Source: Streptacidiphilus sp. ASG 303 (lineage in GTDB: Bacteria > Actinomycetota > Actinomycetes > Streptomycetales > Streptomycetaceae). From it: a stretch of DNA of 64,000 bases. The stretch covers positions 62,001 to 126,000 of the forward strand of contig NZ_JAJLRA010000010.1 of the NCBI RefSeq assembly GCF_020991365.1, in the 5' to 3' direction. Positions 17,343 through 25,509 of this stretch are shown one piece after another. The notes below the pieces were generated by a model, which did not search any database, was not told the DNA's origin, and saw only the letters and a program-made list of their open reading frames with translations. A program made the translations under genes and the position numbers. Within the stretch, counting starts at the first letter, position 1; each line of letters begins with the position of its first letter.

Positions 17343-17683
17343 TCCCCCGGGGGCCGCGGTCCGGCCCCCGGGCCGGACCCCGGGCCCGTCCGGAGGGAGC
17401 AGGGGCGCTCCCGGGCGGGGCGCGCGGGGGGCGGTGGGCCGCCTGCCGGGGCTTGCGGCCGGCGTGCGCGCGCCTGCACGTCCGCGACCGGATGGGCGAC
17501 CGGTCCGGGGCGGTTCGGAGTGGGGTCGTGCGTCACGCGCGTCGGTGCTTGACAGGCGCACCGGCAGTCCGTGACCGTTTTTCATACTTTCGATGCAAGT
17601 GTCATCGCGAAGTCCCGGTAAACACTCCAACTCCGTGCCTCACCGCTCTCCTCAGCAGGCACGGGGTGGCTTACGGTATGCGC
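17343..17683 (+). promoter_or_regulatory. Upstream region of the DUF6643-like gene with two candidate promoters
   Basis: No gene is seen. A perfect TTGACA (17549-17554) is followed after 18 nt by GACCGT (17573-17578), then an unusually AT-rich stretch (17578-17630), a good sigma-70 type promoter. A second -10-like hexamer TACGGT (17672-17677) ends exactly 6 nt before the ATG at 17684 and would give a leaderless transcript. The first part, 17343-17520, is GC-rich with nothing recognisable. Confidence 0.6.
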
Positions 17684-18298
17684 ATGACCTCCCCGCGCTC
17701 CTTCGACGGAGTCGGCTACCGCTCTCCGTCCTTCTCCTCCGAGACCCCGATCTACGACAGCCTGGTCGCAGAACGCGGTGTCCCCCAGATCGCCCCCATC
17801 AACGTGCCCGCCGCCCTGCCGCCGGCGTTCCCCGCGCCGTACGAGCAGCCGCGCTACGGCGGCTACGAGTCCTCCGGCAGCAACCTGCCGGCGCTCGCCT
17901 CCCGCCCCGCGCTGGGCCCCGGCCCGAGCACGGCGTACGTGCCCGCGCAGGCCCCGGCGCCGCAGTACGCGGCGGCCCAGTACGCGGCGGCGCAGCCGGG
18001 CTCCCAGTACGGCGCGCCCCAGCCGTACGTGCCCGGCCAGCGGATGGCGGCCCCCGGCCAGGGCGTGCCCCCGCAGGGCATGGCGCCGCAGGGCGGCCAG
18101 GGCCAGCCCGGCGGCTACGGGTACCCGGGTCCGGCGGGTCAGAGCTTCGGCGGCAACGGGCTGCGTCCCGCCTCCGCGCCGATGGCCCCGGTGGCCCCGG
18201 TGGCCCCGGTCCGGCCGATGCCGCAGCGGCCCGCCGCGCCGGCCCAGTACGGGGACCAGCAGCAGTACCCGCAGCGGGGGGCCTACCCCGGATACTGA
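17684..18298 (+). CDS. Gln/Pro/Tyr-rich conserved actinomycete protein (DUF6643-like)
   Basis: 204 residues. The conserved part is the N-terminus, MTSPRSFDGVGYRS followed by TPIYDSLVAERGVPQIAPI, which I recognise as the signature of the small Streptomyces family annotated DUF6643. The remainder is low-complexity with repeated QYAAAQYAAAQPGSQYG and PVAPVAPV blocks and ends PQRGAYPGY. No TM segment or signal peptide is visible. Function is unknown; the composition suggests a disordered scaffold or adaptor. Start: an ATG six bases upstream (17678) is in frame, but the -10-like TACGGT spacing favours leaderless translation from 17684. Confidence 0.85.
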   Translation: MTSPRSFDGVGYRSPSFSSETPIYDSLVAERGVPQIAPINVPAALPPAFPAPYEQPRYGGYESSGSNLPALASRPALGPGPSTAYVPAQAPAPQYAAAQYAAAQPGSQYGAPQPYVPGQRMAAPGQGVPPQGMAPQGGQGQPGGYGYPGPAGQSFGGNGLRPASAPMAPVAPVAPVRPMPQRPAAPAQYGDQQQYPQRGAYPGY

Positions 18299-18692
18299 CC
18301 GGCCGGCCGGCACCGCGGTGCCGGCCGCCCCACCGCACGACCCCGGTGCCACGGCGCACCAGGGGGAGCACCGGGCCCCTCCCGGCCGTACGCCGGGCAG
18401 GGGGGAGGGTCGCCACCGGGCCGACCGGCACCAGCCGGTCGGCCCGGTCGCATGTCCGGGTCCGGCCGCCGGGGCCCGGACGCGCCGCCGTCCCGGCGGC
18501 GCATCGGCAGCGGGCGGTGCGGCCGAGGCAGCCGCCCGGTGCGGCGGGCCCCGGGGGACGCACGCCCGTCCGCGTCGGCGCCCCGTCCCGGCCCCGCGCC
18601 CCACCCGGGCCCACCCGGGACTCCGGACGTCCGGCTCCCCCGCCCTGACGTGCGGAAGCGCGGGCGCGCGGACGACCTGGCACGATGTCCGC
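18299..18692 (+). terminator. 394-bp intergenic region with two terminator-like hairpins
   Basis: A perfect 24-bp palindrome (12-bp arms CGGCCGGCACCG) at 18304-18327 directly follows the stop of the DUF6643-like gene. A second hairpin with perfect 14-bp arms (CCGGGCCGACCGGC) and ACCA loop spans 18416-18447. The rest is GC-rich and shows no gene. Just before the MOSC gene is CACGAT at 18681-18686, 6 nt from the ATG, a weak -10 candidate. Confidence 0.75.
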
Positions 18693-19583
18693 ATGTCCCG
18701 TCTGACCTCGCTCCACGTCCACCCCCTGAAGTCGGGCCGCCGCCTGAGCCCGCAGTCCGCCGCGGTCGAGCCGTGGGGCCTGGCCGGGGACCGCCGGTGG
18801 ATGCTGGCCGACCCCTCGGGACGGTTCGTCAGCCAGCGCGAGCACCCCCGCCTCGCCCTGGTCCGGGCCGAGCCGCGGCCGGACGGCGGCCTGCTGCTGG
18901 CCGCCCCCGGGGCCCGTCCGCTGGAGGTGGCCGCCCCGTCGGCGGAGCGCGGCGACCCCACGGCCGGCGTGGAGGTGTGGGGCACGCCCTTCCGGGCGGC
19001 GGTGGCGGCCGCGGAGGCCCACGCCTGGTTCTCCGCCCTGTTCGGCGCCGACCTGCGGCTGGTGCACCTGGACGACCCGCTCGCCCGCCCCGCGGACCCG
19101 GAGTACGCGCCGGGCGTGACGGTGTCGATGGCCGACGGCTTCCCGCTGCTGCTGGCCGCCACCGCCTCCCTGGACGCCCTCAACGCGGCGATCGCCGCCG
19201 ACCACGCCGGCGGCCCGGACCCGGAGGCGGGCGCGCCGGTGCCGATGGAGCGGTTCCGGCCGAACCTGGTGGTCGGGGGCACCGAGCCGTGGGCCGAGGA
19301 CGGCTGGCGGCGGATCCGGGTCGGCGAGGTGGTCTTCCGGGTCGTCAAGCCCTGCGGCCGCTGCGTGATCACCACCACCGACCAGGAGACCGGTACGGTG
19401 CGCGGCCCGGAGCCGCTGCGGGCGCTGGGCCGCCACCGGCGGATCGGGCGGCGGCTGCTGTTCGGGCAGAACCTGGTTCCCGAGCGTCCGGCGGGGCAGG
19501 CGGGTCCCGTGCTCGGCACGGTCCGGGTCGGCGATCCGGTGGCGGTGCTGGAGGAGGGTCCGCGTCCGGTGGCCGGACGCTGA
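18693..19583 (+). CDS. MOSC-domain protein (molybdenum-cofactor sulfurase C-terminal type, YcbX-like)
   Basis: 296 residues. Seen: an N-terminal MOSC beta-barrel beginning RLTSLHVHPLKSGR and the motif GLAGDRRWMLADPSGRFVSQRE, and the MOSC domain with FRPNLVVGG and KPCGRCVITTTD at about 219-230, where Cys224 is in the position of the conserved MOSC cysteine. Proteins of this type take part in molybdenum-cofactor-dependent N-hydroxy reduction or sulfur transfer. No reductase domain (ferredoxin or FMN type) is attached or adjacent. The ATG is preceded by no good SD and may be leaderless. It is flanked by unrelated genes. Confidence 0.93.
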   Translation: MSRLTSLHVHPLKSGRRLSPQSAAVEPWGLAGDRRWMLADPSGRFVSQREHPRLALVRAEPRPDGGLLLAAPGARPLEVAAPSAERGDPTAGVEVWGTPFRAAVAAAEAHAWFSALFGADLRLVHLDDPLARPADPEYAPGVTVSMADGFPLLLAATASLDALNAAIAADHAGGPDPEAGAPVPMERFRPNLVVGGTEPWAEDGWRRIRVGEVVFRVVKPCGRCVITTTDQETGTVRGPEPLRALGRHRRIGRRLLFGQNLVPERPAGQAGPVLGTVRVGDPVAVLEEGPRPVAGR

Positions 19584-19731
19584 TCATCCGGACGCTGACC
19601 GGGGGACTTCCGGCGGCCGGGCACGGACGACCATGCCCGAGGCGCTACCGTTGGGCATCGGCTCCGCCCCCGGCCGTCCCCGGGGGCGCGGCCGCAGCAC
19701 GGCCGGACGAGAGGTGGGGACGCGTTCCGCT

Positions 19732-22182
19732 ATGGGAGAGCAGAGGGTCCGAGTCACGCAGGACGGCGCCTCCCGCTGGCGGCGCAGGGCGGGCGAGTAC
19801 GACACCCTGGCGGAGGCGCTGGCCGCCGCCGAGCCCGGCGACACCCTCACCCTGCGGGCGGGAACGTACCGGGAGAACCTCGTCCTCGACAAGCCCGTCA
19901 CCGTGACCGCCGCGGGCCCCCTCGGCTCGGTGCGGATCGAGCCCTCCGGGGGTCCGGCCGTCACCCTGCTCGCCTCCGCCTCCGTCCGCGGCCTGGTCCT
20001 GGAGGGCCACGACACCGCCTCGGCGGCGGTGCTGGCCGAGGGCGAGGGCACGGTCGCCGAGATCGAGGGGTGCCGCGTCAGCACCGTCTCCGCGGTGGGC
20101 ATCGAGGTCCGCGGCGGGGCGCGCCCCACCGTGCGGCGCTGCACCGTGGAGAACCCCGGCGGCCTGGGCATCCGGGTCCGCGACGGCGCGTCCGCGGTCT
20201 TCGAGGAGTGCGAGGTGTCCTCGGCCGGGCAGGCCGGCGTCGCGGTGCTGGAGGGCGCCACCGCGCGCCTGGAGCGCAGCCGCGTGCACCACGCGTCGGG
20301 GGCCGGGCTGCTGCTGTCCGGCGAGGGGACGGCGGTCGAGGCGGTCGGCTGCGAGGTGTACGAGATCGACGGCACCGGCGTCCAGGCCGAGGCGCGGGCC
20401 GCCGGCCGGATCACCGACTGCGAGGTGCACCGGGTGTCCGGCAACGGCGTCACCCTCGACTCGGAGGCCGTCCTCGCCCTGGTCGGCACCCGCGTCCACG
20501 ACGTGCCGGAGAACGGCGCGGACCTGCGCGGCCGCTCGGTGCTCACCCTGGAGCGCAGCAGCGTGCGGTCCTTCGGCCGCAACGGCCTGTCGGTGTGGGA
20601 CGCGGGCACGAGGGCCGAGGCGACCGCCAGCGAGCTGCACGACAGCACCGGCGACTACCCGGCGGTGTGGATCAGCGACGGCGCCCGTGTCTCGCTCTCC
20701 GACTGCCGCGTCCACGACGTGCCCGACGCCCTGTTCGTCCTGGACCGCGCGTCGCACGCCGAGGCCGTGGACTGCTCGCTGACCCAGATCCGCAGCTCCG
20801 CCGTGTCGGTGAGCGGCGGCGCGACCGTGCGGCTGGAGCGCTGCCGGATCCAGGACGCGGGCACCGGCCTGTGGTTCCGCGACCACGGCAGCGGCGGCAC
20901 GCTGGAGGGCTGCGAGATCGCGGACGTGTCCACCGGCGTCATCGTCGCCCGCGGCGCCGACCCGGTGGTGCGCTCCTGCTCGGTGCGCGGCAGCGCCGAC
21001 GCCGCGGTGTACGTCTCGGCGGGCGGCAAGGGGGTCTTCGAGGACTGCCGGGTCTCCCACGGCAAGGGCTACGGCTTCCACGTCATCGACGGCTGCCGGA
21101 CCGTCATCACCCGCTGCCGGGCGGAGCAGAACGCGCGGGGCGGCTTCGAGTTCTCCGAGCCGGGGCCGGTGCTGGAGGACTGCAGCAGCGACGAGGTGCG
21201 GGCGCAGGCCTCGGTTGCCGCCGCCGTCCGGCCGGCCGCGGACCACGCGGCGGGCTCCGGCGGGATCCTGGGCGGGGGCTTCACGGGCGCGCGGCCGGCG
21301 TCCGGCGCCCTGCCCGGCGCCCGGACGGCCGCCGAGGGCGCGCCGCTGGTGGACTCCGCCGTCCCTGCGCCCGCGCACCGGCCCGCCGACGAGGCGCTGG
21401 CCGACCTGGAGGCGCTGATCGGGCTGGAGACCGTCAAGCAGGAGGTCCGCACCCTGATCGACCTGATCTCGGTGGGCCGCCGGCGGCAGGAGGCCGGGCT
21501 CAAGGCGCCCTCGCTCCGCCGCCACCTGGTGTTCACCGGCTCCCCCGGCACCGGCAAGACCACGGTGGCGCGGCTGTACGGGGAGATCCTGGCGGCGCTG
21601 GGGGTGCTGCAGCGCGGCCACCTGGTGGAGGTGGCCCGGGTCGACCTGGTCGGCGAGCACATCGGCTCGACGGCGCTGCGCACCTCGGAGGCGTTCGACC
21701 GGGCGCGCGGCGGCGTCCTCTTCATCGACGAGGCGTACGCGCTGGCACCGGAGGACGGGGCGCGGGACTTCGGCCGGGAGGCCATCGACACCCTGGTGAA
21801 GCTGATGGAGGACCACCGCGACGAGGTGGTGGTCATCGTGGCCGGCTACACGGCCGAGATGGAGCGGTTCCTCTCCGCCAACCCCGGTGTGGCGTCGCGC
21901 TTCTCCCGGACCGTCACCTTCCCCGACTACTCCGCCGAGGAACTGCTGCAGATCGCCCGGACCCAGTGCGCGGAGCACGAGTACCGGCTGGCGGACGAGA
22001 CCGCGGCCGCCCTGCTGGAGCACTTCGCCGCCCTGGACCGGGGGCCGTCGTTCGGCAACGGGCGCACCGCCCGGCAGGTCTTCGAGACCATGGTCGAGCG
22101 GCACGCCGTGCGGGTGGCCCAGCTGGCGGACCCGTCCACGGAGGAGCTCCAGCTGCTGGTCCCGGACGACCTGCCGGTCTGA
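19732..22182 (+). CDS. Right-handed beta-helix / CbbX-SpoVK-type AAA+ ATPase fusion
   Basis: 816 residues from the ATG at 19732 (GAGGTGGGGA upstream; a GTG 18 bases earlier is an alternative). About residues 30-500 are a pectate-lyase-like parallel beta-helix: more than fifteen successive rungs of the form 'CxVxxVxxxGVxVxxGAxxxLxx', often with Cys or Arg at rung ends. A Gly/Ala/Pro linker follows (about 510-565). The C-terminal AAA+ module has Walker A GSPGTGKTT at about 603-611, Walker B GVLFIDEAYAL about 661-671, and an arginine-rich sensor region RFSRTVTF, matching CbbX, SpoVK and EccA. No signal peptide is seen, so it is cytoplasmic. The ATPase probably remodels a partner recognised by the beta-helix; the partner is unknown. 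It converges with the MBL gene. Confidence 0.92.
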   Translation: MGEQRVRVTQDGASRWRRRAGEYDTLAEALAAAEPGDTLTLRAGTYRENLVLDKPVTVTAAGPLGSVRIEPSGGPAVTLLASASVRGLVLEGHDTASAAVLAEGEGTVAEIEGCRVSTVSAVGIEVRGGARPTVRRCTVENPGGLGIRVRDGASAVFEECEVSSAGQAGVAVLEGATARLERSRVHHASGAGLLLSGEGTAVEAVGCEVYEIDGTGVQAEARAAGRITDCEVHRVSGNGVTLDSEAVLALVGTRVHDVPENGADLRGRSVLTLERSSVRSFGRNGLSVWDAGTRAEATASELHDSTGDYPAVWISDGARVSLSDCRVHDVPDALFVLDRASHAEAVDCSLTQIRSSAVSVSGGATVRLERCRIQDAGTGLWFRDHGSGGTLEGCEIADVSTGVIVARGADPVVRSCSVRGSADAAVYVSAGGKGVFEDCRVSHGKGYGFHVIDGCRTVITRCRAEQNARGGFEFSEPGPVLEDCSSDEVRAQASVAAAVRPAADHAAGSGGILGGGFTGARPASGALPGARTAAEGAPLVDSAVPAPAHRPADEALADLEALIGLETVKQEVRTLIDLISVGRRRQEAGLKAPSLRRHLVFTGSPGTGKTTVARLYGEILAALGVLQRGHLVEVARVDLVGEHIGSTALRTSEAFDRARGGVLFIDEAYALAPEDGARDFGREAIDTLVKLMEDHRDEVVVIVAGYTAEMERFLSANPGVASRFSRTVTFPDYSAEELLQIARTQCAEHEYRLADETAAALLEHFAALDRGPSFGNGRTARQVFETMVERHAVRVAQLADPSTEELQLLVPDDLPV

Positions 22183-22255
22183 CGGGGCGGCGGACCGGTG
22201 GGGCGCCGGTTCCGGCAGGCCGGCCCCGGGACGCCCCGACGGAGCCGCGGCGGGG

Positions 22256-22885
22256 TCAGAACCGCGCGGACTCCCCGGCGGTGAGGGTCGTCCAGTCGGT
22301 CCCGCCCTCGGACTCCATCCAGGAGGCCACGTACTGCCGGCCGAGGTCGTTGAGGGTGGCGTCGTGGATCGGGAACGCCCGCACCGGCTTCACCGCCCGC
22401 ACGAAGTCCAGCGCCTCGGCGAGTTTGAGCCAGGGGGCCGCGGCGGGCACGAGCAGCGTCTCCAACGGCTGCTGCGGGACGAACAGCGCGTCGCCGGGGT
22501 GGTAGAGGCTCCCGTCGACGACGAAGCCGACGTTGGCGCAGCCGGGCAGGCCGTTGTAGATCTCGGCGTGCGCCCCGCCCACGACGTCGACGGTGAACCC
22601 CGCCGCGGTGAAGCTCCGCCCCGCCTCGACGGCGACCGCCGCGCCGCCCAGTCCGGGGGCCTGCTCGACGGCCTGCGGGGGCATGTGGACCCGGAGCGCC
22701 GGGTTGCGCGCGCTCGCCGCCACGAGCTTGTCCACGTCGAGGTGGTCGGGGTGCTCGTGGGTCACCAGCACCTCGTCGGCCCCGTCGAGGGCCTCCGCCT
22801 CGGAGAACGTGCCGGGGTCGATGACGAGCACCCGGCCGTCGGACTCCAGGCGGACGCAGGCGTGGCCGTACTTGATCAGGCGCAT
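22256..22885 (-). CDS. MBL-fold metallo-hydrolase
   Basis: 209 residues. The protein starts MRLIKYGHACVRLE and carries the metal motif THEHPDHLD (HxHxDH, about 42-50), then GGAHAEIY and YHPGDALFVP, which supply the other metal ligands. It belongs to the UlaG/RomA-like branch of the beta-lactamase fold; substrates of such proteins range from phosphodiesters to lactones and cannot be read from sequence. No SD precedes the ATG; the hexamer CACAGT lies 6 nt upstream on the minus strand, so the mRNA may be leaderless. It is divergent from the MarR gene (147 bp apart). Confidence 0.9.
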   Translation of the reverse strand: MRLIKYGHACVRLESDGRVLVIDPGTFSEAEALDGADEVLVTHEHPDHLDVDKLVAASARNPALRVHMPPQAVEQAPGLGGAAVAVEAGRSFTAAGFTVDVVGGAHAEIYNGLPGCANVGFVVDGSLYHPGDALFVPQQPLETLLVPAAAPWLKLAEALDFVRAVKPVRAFPIHDATLNDLGRQYVASWMESEGGTDWTTLTAGESARF

Positions 22886-22982
22886 GCGCCCACTGTGCCA
22901 GAGGAGGCCGTTCCAGAGGGCCGTTCGGACGTCACCGCCCTCCGCGCGGGGCCGGACGCCCCGCCCGGAAGGACAGCCTGGA

Positions 22983-23026
22983 CTGAACAGTCCCGACTGT
23001 ACAGATCGGACCGGGGAAACTACGGT
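22983..23026 (+). promoter_or_regulatory. MarR-gene promoter with operator palindrome
   Basis: An inverted repeat CTGaACAGTC-CC-GACTGTaCAG fills 22983-23004; only one position pair of its 10-bp arms fails to match. It overlaps the candidate -35 TGTACA (22998-23003), which is 17 nt from the -10 TACGGT (23021-23026), which in turn is 6 nt from the ATG at 23033. The layout is that of an autorepressed, leaderless MarR gene. The site is also about 100 bp from the divergent MBL start and may control both. Confidence 0.75.
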
Positions 23027-23032
23027 GGCGGC

Positions 23033-23527
23033 ATGACCGAGGAGACCGGAGGAACGGGGGACGCCGGGGACACCGGGGACGCGGGGCGCACCGGGGGCGT
23101 CAGCGCGTCGGCCACGCGTGCCGCGGGCGACGTGCGGGCGGTCTTCAGCCGCCTGCGCCGCCGGCTCAGGGAGCTGGCGGGCCCCGAGGACCTCACCCCC
23201 TCCCAGGTCTCGGTCGCCACCCGGCTGCACCGGGAGGGCCCGGCCTCCGCGAGCGGCCTGGCCGCCGCGGAACGGGTGCGCCCGCAGTCGATGGCCGCCA
23301 CCCTCGCGGTACTGGAGCAGCAGGGCCTGGTCCGGCGCGACCCCGACCCCGGGGACGGGCGGCGCCACCTGGTCAGCCTGACCCCGGCCGGGCGCGCGCG
23401 GGTGGAGGGCGGCCGTCAGGCCCGCGAGGAGTGGCTGGCCCGCGCCCTTCAGGACCGCTGCACGGAGGACGAGCGGCGGACCGTCGTCGAGGCGATGGCC
23501 CTGCTGGACCGGCTGACGCAGCCGTGA
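23033..23527 (+). CDS. MarR-family transcriptional regulator
   Basis: 164 residues. An acidic Gly/Thr-rich N-terminus is followed by a winged helix: DLTPSQVSVATRLHREG, recognition-helix region AERVRPQSMAATLAVLEQQGLVRR and wing DPGDGRRHLVSLTPAGRARV, all typical of MarR. It probably binds the palindrome overlapping its own -35. Candidate targets are itself, the divergent MBL hydrolase and the downstream isochorismatase-like hydrolase. The inducer is unknown. Confidence 0.93.
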   Translation: MTEETGGTGDAGDTGDAGRTGGVSASATRAAGDVRAVFSRLRRRLRELAGPEDLTPSQVSVATRLHREGPASASGLAAAERVRPQSMAATLAVLEQQGLVRRDPDPGDGRRHLVSLTPAGRARVEGGRQAREEWLARALQDRCTEDERRTVVEAMALLDRLTQP

Positions 23528-23715
23528 CGGCCCGCGCCGGCGGCCGTCCCTCCGGCGCCGGGCCGTCACCGGCGGCCCGCACCGGCCGCTCCTCGCCACC
23601 GCCGACCGCCCGTGACGGTGCCCCGCCGGACCGCGCACCGCGGCGGAGCGGACCGGCAGGCGCCCCCGGCACCGGAGCAGCGGGCCCCGGCCGGGCAGTG
23701 GCCCCCGGGCGCACG

Positions 23716-23771
23716 CGGCACCCGGCACCCGGCACCCGGCACCCGGCACCCGGCACCCGGCACCCGGCACC
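23716..23771. repeat. 7-bp tandem repeat, 8 perfect copies (CGGCACC)
   Basis: Eight uninterrupted CGGCACC units lie between the MarR gene and the hydrolase, ending 35 bp before the hydrolase ATG. A 7-bp unit shifts frame with each copy gained or lost, but no long frame crosses it convincingly. It may set spacing between promoter and gene, or be neutral. Confidence 0.95.
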
Positions 23772-23806
23772 ACTGGAACACGTCCCTGCACGAAAGGCAC
23801 CGCACC

Positions 23807-24391
23807 ATGACGCTCAGCACCCTCGACCCGCGCACCGCCCTCGTCGTCGTCGACCTGCAGAACGGCATCACCGCCCTGCCCACCGCCCCCACCACCGGCC
23901 CCGAGGTCGTGGCGCGCGCCGTGGAACTGGCCGACGCCTTCCGGTCCCACGGCCTGCCGGTCGTCCTGGTCCGGGTCACCTCCGCCCCCGACGGCTCGGA
24001 CGCCGTGCCGGGCCGGACCGAGGTGCGGCGCCCCGGCGGACCCCGGCCCGAGGGGTGGGACACCGTCGTGGCCGAGCTGGCCGGGCACCCCGGCGACATC
24101 ACCGTGACCAAGCGCAACTGGGGCGCCTTCCACGGCACCGACCTCGACCTCCAGCTGCGCCGCCGCGGCGTCACCCAGGTCGTGCTGGCCGGCATCGCCA
24201 CCAGCATCGGCGTGGAGTCCACCGCGCGCGCCGCGTACGAGCACGGCTACCACGTGACCCTGGCCACCGACGCCATGGCGGACATGGACGCCGAGGCCCA
24301 CCGCAACAGCGTGGAGCGCGTCTTCCCGCGCCTCGGCGAGACCGGTACCACCGCCGAGGTCGTGGAACTGCTGGCCAAGACCCGCCCCTGA
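23807..24391 (+). CDS. Isochorismatase-like hydrolase lacking the catalytic cysteine
   Basis: 194 residues of one alpha/beta isochorismatase domain: Asp16 in ALVVVDLQNG, Lys102 in ITVTKRNWGAF and the cis-peptide region LAGIATSIGVESTAR. Cysteine hydrolases of this superfamily have 'TxxCVxxTA' here; this protein has Gly135 at the Cys position. Isochorismatases proper (EntB, PhzD) also lack the nucleophile and hydrolyse vinyl ethers with the Asp, so the protein could be such an enzyme rather than an amidase. An AAAGG element lies before the ATG. It may be controlled by the MarR protein upstream; this is an inference. Confidence 0.9.
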   Translation: MTLSTLDPRTALVVVDLQNGITALPTAPTTGPEVVARAVELADAFRSHGLPVVLVRVTSAPDGSDAVPGRTEVRRPGGPRPEGWDTVVAELAGHPGDITVTKRNWGAFHGTDLDLQLRRRGVTQVVLAGIATSIGVESTARAAYEHGYHVTLATDAMADMDAEAHRNSVERVFPRLGETGTTAEVVELLAKTRP

Positions 24392-24552
24392 CGGCGCAGC
24401 GACCGGCCCGGGGCCTTCCGGCGGACGCCTTCCGCCCGCCGGGAGGCCCCGGGCCGTCGCACACCGCGCGTCGCGCGTCGCGGGCCGTCCGCCCGCGGCC
24501 TGCGCGGGGCGGAGGGCCCGGGAGGCCACCGTCCTCGATCCGGGACCCGGGC

Positions 24553-25080
24553 CTACGCCGCGCGCCCGGCGCGGCGTCGGGCGTAGGCGACGGTAAGGAC
24601 CGCGACGAGCGGCCCCCACGCCAGCAGCGGCGCGTAGCAGAGATCCATCACCACGCCGGCGCCGCCGTGCGGGAAGTCGGGGTTGTCCAGGGGCCCGCCG
24701 GGGACCAGCGCGACCGCGGCGCACAGGGCCGCGACCGCGAGGGCGCCGAGCGAGGCGGGGACGACCACGGCCGACGGGGGGATGCGGCGGCCGCCCAGCC
24801 GCGGGATCCAGCGCGGCACCCGCTCCCCCCACGGTCTCACCAGGCCGAGTGTCAGGCAGGCGGCGGCCTGCGACACCACCGACAGGACGAGCACGTAGAC
24901 CGTGACCGCCGCGCCGGTGTACATCGCACCGAGCCGGCCCGTGAAGCCGACGTCGGCCCCGAGGCCCAGCGACAGTCGCCACACGCACGACGGCACCGTG
25001 CAGAGCACCGTCGCCCATGCCGCCCGCACGGCCCACCGCGGCGGGGCGGACATGACGTCAGAAGGGTTTTGACCTGTCAT
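24553..25080 (-). CDS. Small integral membrane protein, unknown function
   Basis: 175 residues from the ATG at 25080, with GGAG 6 nt before it. Four hydrophobic segments are visible, including AAWATVLCTVPSCVWRL, AVTVYVLVLSVVSQAAACL, SLGALAVAALCAAVALV and APLLAWGPLVAVLTVAYA. The tail is short and basic (RRRAGRAA). No recognisable motif. It stands alone between the hydrolase gene and a 429-bp non-coding stretch. I do not recognise a family with confidence. Confidence 0.8.
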   Translation of the reverse strand: MTGQNPSDVMSAPPRWAVRAAWATVLCTVPSCVWRLSLGLGADVGFTGRLGAMYTGAAVTVYVLVLSVVSQAAACLTLGLVRPWGERVPRWIPRLGGRRIPPSAVVVPASLGALAVAALCAAVALVPGGPLDNPDFPHGGAGVVMDLCYAPLLAWGPLVAVLTVAYARRRAGRAA

Positions 25081-25509
25081 CAGAAGCTCCGTGCGGGTTG
25101 GGGTGGACCGGCTCTTCGACGATGCCACCGGTGCCGGGCGTCTTCGTCATCCGTACCGTCGATCCGCCTCCCCCGCGAGGAGGACGCCCGAGCCGGATGC
25201 GGCCTCAGGGTCCTGACCGGCCTACCGGTGCCCGCCACCGCGCCGGTCGGCCCGGAGGGCGCGCCCGCACGGGCGTGGGGGCAGTCGCGGACCCCGGCCC
25301 GGAAGCGGGGCGAAAGGCCCGGCGCCCCGCCTGCGGGCACGCCGACGGAGTGGCCCGCGGGCGGCGGCCGTTCCCTGCGGCTTCGTCACCCGACGTCGCG
25401 AGGCGCGGGGAACGACCGCGTCACGTGCACCCGGGTGCCGGGGGTCCCGGCAGGCCGGGCGGCCGCCGGGGTGGAACGGCAGGCCTGGGGCGACGGGGCC
25501 GGTCCGCCG
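25081..25509. other. 429-bp non-coding stretch
   Basis: No credible gene is seen on either strand; the open frames here are short and Arg/Pro-biased. It must include the promoter of the membrane-protein gene at its left end. At its right edge it meets the terminal repeats of the lipase-like gene. Confidence 0.6.

Noticed and set aside
23716-23771. CRISPR-like array
   Set aside because: Units are 7 bp without spacers. No repeat-spacer pattern and no cas genes in the window.
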